19,023 nt of DNA from DASPKW01 sp038244055 (GTDB taxonomy: Bacteria; Planctomycetota; Phycisphaerae; Tepidisphaerales; Tepidisphaeraceae). The translations under genes were made by a program, and so were the position numbers. This document shows positions 14,618 through 19,023 of this stretch, piece after piece; positions within the stretch are counted from its first letter, which is position 1, and the number at the start of each line of letters is the position of its first letter. The stretch covers positions 1-19,023 of the forward strand of contig JBBRTW010000090.1 of NCBI GenBank assembly GCA_038244055.1. Direction: 5' to 3'. The notes below the pieces were generated by a model, which was not told the origin of the DNA, ran no database searches, and saw only the letters and a list, made by a program, of their open reading frames with translations.

Positions 14618-14799
14618 GGGGTTCTCCGTGGGCTTTATGCTGTGCGGATAACGGGAATCTTTCGGGGCGGTGGGTTGATGAACGATGCTGGGTTGAGGAT
14701 CGCGATCTATCCGTGGTCACGCGGAAAGGGTCAGGAGCCTGGGGATGGTTATTCACTTGGCTGCGCCGCGGGTGGCCGGCTCCTCACCCTGTGCATTGT

Positions 14800-16209
14800 T
14801 TAAATATGAATGGGCCGCTTATCCACCGCCATGGCGGCTTCCTTAATTGCTTCGGGCATGGTCGGGTGGGCGTGATTGCTGCGGGCGATGTCCTCGGCCG
14901 TGGCTTTGAACTCCATCGCCACGACACACTCGGCGATCATGTCGGAAGCGTGCGCGCCGAGAATGTGGACACCCAGCACGCGATCGGTTTTAGCATCGGC
15001 GATGATCTTGACCTGCCCGGCCGTTTCATCCATCGCCTTGGCCCGGCCATTGGCGATGAAGGCGAATTTGCCGACTTTTACCTGATGGCCGGCTTTGACG
15101 GCTTCTTCTTCGGTGTAGCCGACGGAGGCGAGTTCGGGATGGGTGTAGACCACGCCGGGGACGGTGTGGTAATCGACGTGGCCGGGGATGTTGTTCATGC
15201 GCTCGACACAGGCGATGCCTTCTTCCTCGGCCTTGTGGGCGAGCATCAGGCCGCCGACCACATCGCCGATGGCGTAGATGCCGGGGATGCTGGTTTCGAA
15301 GGTATGGGGATCGAACGCGATGAATCCTTTGGCATCCATTTTCACGCCGATTTGTTCAAGGCCCAGCCCCTGGGTCATGGGGCGGCGGCCGATGGAGACG
15401 ATGATTTTGTCGGCCTCTTCAACGCCGGATTCGGCACCATCCTTGGATTTCCAGGCCAGCTTGATTTTGCCGTTTTCGATGGTGGCCGACTGGGCGGCGG
15501 TGCTGAACTTGAACTGCATTCCCTGGCGCTCGAGCAGGCGCTGGAGCTGCCCGGCCAGTTCCTTATCCATGTTGGGCAGGGCGCGGTCGAGGAATTCAAC
15601 GAGGAGCACTTCCGAGCCGAGGCGGGACCAGACCGAGCCCATCTCGACGCCGATATACCCCGCGCCGACGATGATCAGGCGCTTTGGGACTTCAGTCAGC
15701 GTGAGGGCTTCGGTGGAGGAAAGGATGAATTTGCCATCGAATGGCAGTGTCGGAATCTGAATGGGGACTGAGCCGGTGGCGATGAGAATGCGCCTGGCGG
15801 TGAGGGTCTGTTTGCCGGTGGAGGAGGTGATCTCCACCGAGCCGGTCGCGGCGATCCGGCCGGTCCCGAAGAAGCTGTCGATCTTGTTCTTCTTGAAAAG
15901 CCCGCCGACGCCGGTGGTGAGCTGCTTGACGACCTCATTCTTGCGGGCCAGCATCGTGGCCAGATCGAGCTGCACGCCGCTGAGCTTGATCCCATGTTTG
16001 GCGAAGGAATGGGTCGCCTGGTAATACTTTTCGGACGAATCGAGCAGGGCTTTGGAGGGAATGCAGCCCACGTTGAGGCAGGTTCCGCCTAAATACTCCT
16101 TCTCAACGCAGGCCACTTTCATACCAAGCTGGGCCGCGCGAATGGCCGCCACATATCCGCCGGGGCCGGCGCCGATCACGATCAGGTCATAGGGAGTGTT
16201 GTCGGGCAT
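14800..16209 (-). CDS. lpdA: Dihydrolipoyl dehydrogenase (E3)
   Basis: This is a 469-residue FAD flavoprotein that reoxidises dihydrolipoamide with NAD+ for 2-oxoacid dehydrogenase complexes or the glycine cleavage system. The N-terminal FAD motif is GAGPGG (13-18). The redox disulfide is GGTCLNVGC (Cys44, Cys49), the NAD-binding motif VGAGYIGVEMG follows near the middle, and a second FAD contact is YAIGDVVGG. The C-terminal HAHPTMPE carries the catalytic His448 and Glu453, so the enzyme looks complete. The start at 16209 matches family N-termini; the upstream 17 codons to 16260 are Pro-rich and run into a heptamer array. No Shine-Dalgarno sequence is visible (the minus strand reads CCCCCC there). 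No E1 or E2 gene is in the window, so its partners are elsewhere. Confidence 0.97.
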   Translation of the reverse strand: MPDNTPYDLIVIGAGPGGYVAAIRAAQLGMKVACVEKEYLGGTCLNVGCIPSKALLDSSEKYYQATHSFAKHGIKLSGVQLDLATMLARKNEVVKQLTTGVGGLFKKNKIDSFFGTGRIAATGSVEITSSTGKQTLTARRILIATGSVPIQIPTLPFDGKFILSSTEALTLTEVPKRLIIVGAGYIGVEMGSVWSRLGSEVLLVEFLDRALPNMDKELAGQLQRLLERQGMQFKFSTAAQSATIENGKIKLAWKSKDGAESGVEEADKIIVSIGRRPMTQGLGLEQIGVKMDAKGFIAFDPHTFETSIPGIYAIGDVVGGLMLAHKAEEEGIACVERMNNIPGHVDYHTVPGVVYTHPELASVGYTEEEAVKAGHQVKVGKFAFIANGRAKAMDETAGQVKIIADAKTDRVLGVHILGAHASDMIAECVVAMEFKATAEDIARSNHAHPTMPEAIKEAAMAVDKRPIHI

Positions 16210-16261
16210 AGGGGGGGAGATTGTATGGCCAAACGGCTGAGGTGGCGAGAGGGAGGGCATT

Positions 16262-16331
16262 GCGGATTGCCAATTGGGGATTGCGGATTGAATTGGGGGT
16301 TTTCAATCCGCAATCCGCAATCCGCAATCCA
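16262..16331. repeat. Inverted heptamer arrays (GCGGATT / CAATCCG)
   Basis: GCGGATT, GCCAATT, GGGGATT, GCGGATT (16262-16289) face CAATCCG, CAATCCG, CAATCCG, CAATCCA (16304-16331). A 13-bp perfect arm at 16278-16290 pairs with 16304-16316 across a 13-nt loop. The element fills the divergent gap between lpdA and the FliN-like gene, where promoters for both should lie. Confidence 0.8.
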
Positions 16332-16384
16332 AAATTGACCGGGCCTATTGCCTCAATTGCCCCTTGGCCGATAATTCCCATCAG

Positions 16385-16693
16385 ATGCCCCTTCTTCGCT
16401 CCAGCCCGCCTACCTCACCCGCGCCTTCGCAGGCCGAACTGCGGCGGATTCTGCATATGGAGGTGCCGGTGATCGTGACCCTGGCGCGGCGGACGCTGAC
16501 CTTGTCGGAAGTCATGCGCCTGGGGCCGGGGGCGATTATCGAGTTCATCAAGTCGTCTGATGAGCCGCTGGAACTGCTGATCAACAATAAAGTGATCGGC
16601 TTGGGTGAGGCCGTCAAGGTGGGGGAGAATTTCGGCCTGAAGATCACGCAGATCGGGGATGTCAAAGAGGTGATTCGGTCGATGGGGGGGTAG
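16385..16693 (+). CDS. FliN-like SpoA-domain protein
   Basis: This is a 102-residue protein that is almost entirely one SpoA (surface presentation of antigens) domain, as in the C-ring protein FliN and type III secretion proteins. LRRILHMEVPVIVTLARRTL begins the domain. MRLGPGAIIEF, ELLINNKVIGLGEAV and FGLKITQIGDV follow in the FliN order. The usual N-terminal extension of full FliN is missing. The ATG at 16385 is chosen; a TTG at 16364 would add seven residues. Neither has a ribosome site. There are no other flagellar genes nearby, so it may be a dispersed flagellar switch gene or a SpoA protein with another role. I leave the symbol empty for that reason. Confidence 0.82.
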   Translation: MPLLRSSPPTSPAPSQAELRRILHMEVPVIVTLARRTLTLSEVMRLGPGAIIEFIKSSDEPLELLINNKVIGLGEAVKVGENFGLKITQIGDVKEVIRSMGG

Positions 16694-16700
16694 GGAGGTG

Positions 16701-16784
16701 TCAATTGTCAATTGTCCATGGCCGATTGTCCATGGTCAATTGGGTGGTGTCAGTTGTCCGTTGTCAGTTGTCCGTTGTCCGTTG
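16701..16784. repeat. Heptamer array, 12 units in unbroken phase
   Basis: Twelve contiguous 7-bp units: TCAATTG x2, TCCATGG, CCGATTG, TCCATGG, TCAATTG, GGTGGTG, then TCAGTTG and TCCGTTG alternating to 16784. The unit sequence drifts but the 7-bp phase never breaks. It starts 8 bp after the FliN-like gene. Confidence 0.85.
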
Positions 16785-16805
16785 CGACGGGTTTCCGCCC
16801 TTCCA

Positions 16806-16861
16806 CTTCTCGCTACTCGCTACTCGCTTCTCGCTTCTAACTTCTATCTTCTAACTTCTGC
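16806..16861. repeat. Heptamer array CTTCTCG/CTTCTAA, 8 units
   Basis: Eight contiguous units: CTTCTCG, CTACTCG x2, CTTCTCG, CTTCTAA, CTTCTAT, CTTCTAA, CTTCTGC. The pyrimidine-rich strand is the rnpA sense strand. It ends 11 bp before the rnpA start, where a ribosome site and perhaps a promoter would be expected, and contains no Shine-Dalgarno sequence. Confidence 0.85.
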
Positions 16862-16872
16862 CCGCCGTCACG

Positions 16873-17235
16873 ATGACTGACCGCACCTACGCCTACGCCA
16901 GGAAAAACCGGCTGACGCACGAGAAGCAGTTCGAGGCGGTCTATGCGGGGAAGGTGCGGCAGAGCAGGGGGCCGCTGACGATTTTTGCGATCGCCAACGA
17001 GCTGGGGTTTCTGCGGCTGGGGTTGTCGGTTGGCCGGAAGGTGGGGACAGCGCCCAGGCGCAACCGGATCAAGCGGCTGCTGCGCGAGGCGTTTCGGCTC
17101 ATGCAGCATGACCTGCCGACGGGGTACGATCTGGTGATCAACGTCCGCCCGCACGAGGTGATGATCCTGGCGGAATACCAGCGGATCATGTCGGCGCTAT
17201 GCGTGAAGCTGCATGGGGTCTTATGTCAAAAATAA
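16873..17235 (+). CDS. rnpA: Ribonuclease P protein component
   Basis: This 120-residue basic protein binds RNase P RNA and helps it cut the 5' leader from tRNA precursors. The family signature is complete: LGLSVGRKVGTAPRRNRIKR spans about 49-68, with the RNR core at 63-65, followed by LLREAFR. An early Phe and Tyr (Phe20, Tyr24) match the leader-binding cleft. Length is typical. In most bacteria rnpA follows rpmH and precedes yidD/yidC. Here the 179 bp upstream hold two heptamer arrays and no rpmH, and a leftward comF lies 44 bp downstream, so the gene stands alone. The ATG at 16873 has no Shine-Dalgarno sequence. Confidence 0.95.
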   Translation: MTDRTYAYARKNRLTHEKQFEAVYAGKVRQSRGPLTIFAIANELGFLRLGLSVGRKVGTAPRRNRIKRLLREAFRLMQHDLPTGYDLVINVRPHEVMILAEYQRIMSALCVKLHGVLCQK

Positions 17236-17263
17236 AGTCGCGAAGTTGAATAATTAGGACTCG

Positions 17264-17310
17264 CCCCAATTTCCCCAATTCATCCGTGCCCATCCGTGCT
17301 GATCTGTGGC
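17264..17310. repeat. Short repeats overlapping the comF 3' end
   Basis: CCCCAAT occurs twice, 9 bp apart (17264-17270 and 17273-17279). Decamers follow: CATCCGTGCC, CATCCGTGCT and a degenerate GATCTGTGGC (17281-17310). On the minus strand these read as CACGGATG-type repeats that I recall from intergenic regions of several GC-rich phyla. The comF stop codon and its last 11 or so codons lie within them. Confidence 0.6.
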
Positions 17311-18086
17311 TCCTGCTCTTTCATCGGTCCGAGGTCGCGATTCTCGACGCGTTCGTAACCCTTCGGATCGGCGGCGGCCAGAACGATCGCGGAGAGGCTT
17401 GCGGGCCTCGCGGGGCGGAGGACTCTGGCGAGGGATTGCAGGGTTGCGCCGGTGGTCCAGACATCATCGATGACCGTGACGTGCTTGCCGGCGATGGCGC
17501 TGGGGTCGGTCAGGGAGAAGGCATCCTTGAGATTCTCCACCCGGCGGGCGTGGGAGTGGAGGTGGGTCTGGGTTTCGGTGTTGCGGAGCCGGCGCACGGG
17601 GCGGGCCATGGGGACGCCGCAGCGCGAGGACAAGCGCCGGGCGACGACCTCGGCCTGGTTGTACCAGCGCATCAGCCGGCGCTTCCAATGCAGGGGGACG
17701 GGAATGATGACCTGCGTTTCGTGGAGGAGTTCCTTGACCGATTCGCGAGCTAAAAGTCGGTCGGCCAGTTCCTCGCCAATCCCCCATTTCTTGTGGTACT
17801 TGAGCTGGAGGATCAGGTCCTGCAATGGGTGCGTGTACGGGCCGAGGCGGACGATACGGTAGAAGAGGGGCGGGCCTTTGCCGCGGCAATCGGGGCAGGG
17901 GCTGCCGTGCATGGGCAGGGGCATGGCGCACATGCGGCAGTGGGGCTCTGATTCGATTCTCTCGAGCTGGGCCAGGCACTGCGGGCAGAGCGAGGTGGTG
18001 GAATGAGGGAACTCGAACGCGCCTTTGCAGGCCGGGCAGGCGCGGGGGAAGAGCAGGTCGAGGAAGGGGGAGATCAGGCGAAGCAC
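17280..18086 (-). CDS. comF: ComF-family phosphoribosyltransferase-like protein
   Basis: This is a 268-residue ComF-type protein. The N-terminus DLLFPRACPAC leads into two zinc-ribbon-like Cys pairs of pairs (Cys17/20/34/37 and Cys50/53/64/67). The C-terminal half is a type I phosphoribosyltransferase fold, with IPVPLHWKRR, WYNQA and the PRPP-loop VTVIDDVWTTGAT. ComF proteins act in the cytoplasm in DNA uptake during transformation; their biochemical reaction is not settled. The start is GTG at 18086, which puts the LLDLLFP segment at the usual place. It lies 46 bp after the exporter-like gene on the same strand, so they may be cotranscribed. The last ~12 residues come from a decamer repeat and are not expected to be conserved. 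Confidence 0.92.
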   Translation of the reverse strand: MLRLISPFLDLLFPRACPACKGAFEFPHSTTSLCPQCLAQLERIESEPHCRMCAMPLPMHGSPCPDCRGKGPPLFYRIVRLGPYTHPLQDLILQLKYHKKWGIGEELADRLLARESVKELLHETQVIIPVPLHWKRRLMRWYNQAEVVARRLSSRCGVPMARPVRRLRNTETQTHLHSHARRVENLKDAFSLTDPSAIAGKHVTVIDDVWTTGATLQSLARVLRPARPASLSAIVLAAADPKGYERVENRDLGPMKEQEPQISTDGHG

Positions 18087-18132
18087 AACTGGGAATGATA
18101 TCGAATCGGTCTACGGTTGTATTGCAATTAAA

Positions 18133-19023
18133 TCACTCCGGCACACCGACCACCACATCGAACCTGCGAAATGCCGCGCCGGCCCAGAAGACGACGCCTG
18201 TGGCCAGGCTACCGAGGACGATCAGCGCCGCAGCGCCGGTGGCGACCCAGGAGCCGGTGAGGGCATGGATGACCAATCCCGCCACGAGTGTCAACCCGGC
18301 CGCGAGGAGGATGAGAAGCATTTTCGCCACCAGCATCAGCATCTGCCGGCCGAACCCCTGGAAATCGCCCGGCCCGGCCGCCACGCGCACGGGGAAGTTC
18401 AGAAAGATGAGATTTTCGATTCCTACAATCAAGATACTGAAGGGGATGCAGAGCACAGCGGCCATGAGGGTGCCCAGTGTTGCCTGATGCTTGACGATCA
18501 TGATCCCGCCCAGAATCAGCTCATCGGCCAGCATAAGGAAAAGCGCCGGCGTGGCGATCTGCCCGGCCGCCATCGCGTAGGGGGCGATGGGCAGGCTCTT
18601 GAGGTAATCCATGCGATCGAGCTCGGCGCGGAAATCGAAGCGCAGCCAGGAGGTCATCATCAGGCTGAAGAAGGCGATGCCGCTGACCGCGGGAGCGGTG
18701 GGGTCTTCCTCGTGGCGTGCTCCGAGCATGACCGGAATGGCGGCGAAACCGAGGATCACGATCATGATGAGCATGCCCCGCGACGAGCGGATGGCGGTGG
18801 AGGCCTGCCGCCAGAGAATTGGCCCGATGCCGCCCCAGCGCGGCGGGCGCGGCAGGGAGCCGCGGGCCTTGAATTTGCCCGAGGCCATGATCCCCCCCTG
18901 GCGCAGGCGCTGGATGCGATCGTGGAACGCGGCCGAGCGGGCGGCCGAGGCTTCGAGGTAATCCGCATCGAGCCAGAAGACGATCCAGAGCAGGGCCAGA
19001 TTGATCGCGATGGCGATCCCGGC
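18133..19023 (-). CDS. Membrane protein resembling putative ABC exporter, 5' end outside window
   Basis: The frame is open from the stop at 18133 to the right edge, giving 296 residues of a longer protein. An ATG at 18888 is internal: the codons upstream continue a membrane helix (N-L-A-L-L-W-I-V-F-W) and the segment DYLEASAARSAA. Several long hydrophobic helices alternate with short loops, including FFSLMMTSWLRFDFR followed by ELDRMDYLKSLPIAP. That cytoplasmic loop and the YLEASA region resemble the 'putative ABC exporter' family of membrane subunits (recall, moderate certainty). No ATPase gene is in view; it should lie to the right if this is a transporter. Substrate unknown. Confidence 0.7.
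   Translation of the reverse strand, partial: AGIAIAINLALLWIVFWLDADYLEASAARSAAFHDRIQRLRQGGIMASGKFKARGSLPRPPRWGGIGPILWRQASTAIRSSRGMLIMIVILGFAAIPVMLGARHEEDPTAPAVSGIAFFSLMMTSWLRFDFRAELDRMDYLKSLPIAPYAMAAGQIATPALFLMLADELILGGIMIVKHQATLGTLMAAVLCIPFSILIVGIENLIFLNFPVRVAAGPGDFQGFGRQMLMLVAKMLLILLAAGLTLVAGLVIHALTGSWVATGAAALIVLGSLATGVVFWAGAAFRRFDVVVGVPE

Noticed and set aside
14618..14799. Terminator or promoter between lpdA and the DUF3472-like gene
   Set aside because: Only a widely spaced AGGAGCC/GGCTCCT pair is present, without a T-run, and no convincing promoter elements.
14713..15771. Long plus-strand open frame opposite lpdA, and similar ones opposite the GT39, DUF3472-like and trpF genes
   Set aside because: Gly/Asp-rich mirror products with no recognisable motif. 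The opposite strand carries complete known families.
16262..16861. CRISPR array
   Set aside because: Repeats are 7 bp and contiguous, with no unique spacers and no cas genes.
16694..16872. rpmH expected just before rnpA
   Set aside because: The gap contains only heptamer arrays. No short basic ribosomal-protein frame is present.
18888..18888. ATG at 18888 as start of the exporter-like gene
   Set aside because: The frame stays open to the window edge and the upstream codons encode a membrane helix, so this is an internal Met.

Overview
The window looks like chromosomal DNA of a GC-rich Planctomycetota bacterium, most likely of the Phycisphaerae side (inference). The evidence is family content: a Ser/Thr kinase fused to tetratricopeptide repeats beside an ECF sigma factor of the planctomycete-rich TIGR02999-like type, two Ca-binding repeat proteins with an N-terminal LEPR-like motif (IESLEDRRLMSA, IESLEGRQMFS), a DUF3472-like secreted protein, and scattered housekeeping genes (trpF, lpdA, rnpA, comF) outside their usual operons. 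No gene-free stretch exceeds about 250 bases. I saw no tRNA, rRNA, IS element or CRISPR array.

Bases 1-6.8 kb form a regulatory and surface-protein block. A leftward ECF sigma gene and kinase gene are divergent from two rightward Ca-binding repeat protein genes. The main result is a bipartite sequence, TGTCGCA-N15-TCGCATGA, present four times with identical half-sites and exactly 15 bases between them. It lies 33 nt before the kinase start, 47 and 48 nt before the two repeat-protein starts, and once at the left edge pointing out of the window. It has the layout of an ECF sigma promoter, so the sigma factor probably controls the kinase and the surface proteins. Each repeat-protein gene is a full cassette of promoter, 47/48-nt leader, GGAG site and related terminator hairpin.

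Bases 6.8-14.6 kb hold uvrB (rightward), then a leftward series: two paralogous discoidin-like lipoproteins, an Agl23-like GT39 membrane glycosyltransferase and trpF, with a DUF3472-like secreted protein upstream. TrpF has Glu where the family has its catalytic Asp.

Bases 14.8-19.0 kb hold lpdA (leftward), a single-domain FliN-like SpoA protein and rnpA (rightward), then comF and the 3' part of a membrane protein resembling a putative ABC exporter (leftward, cut by the right edge).

From about 8.9 kb onward, gaps and some gene ends carry small repeats. There are several unrelated 7-bp tandem arrays, like the STRR elements of cyanobacteria. One lies inside the glycosyltransferase reading frame. 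A decamer array supplies the C-terminus of ComF. There are also REP-like palindromes.
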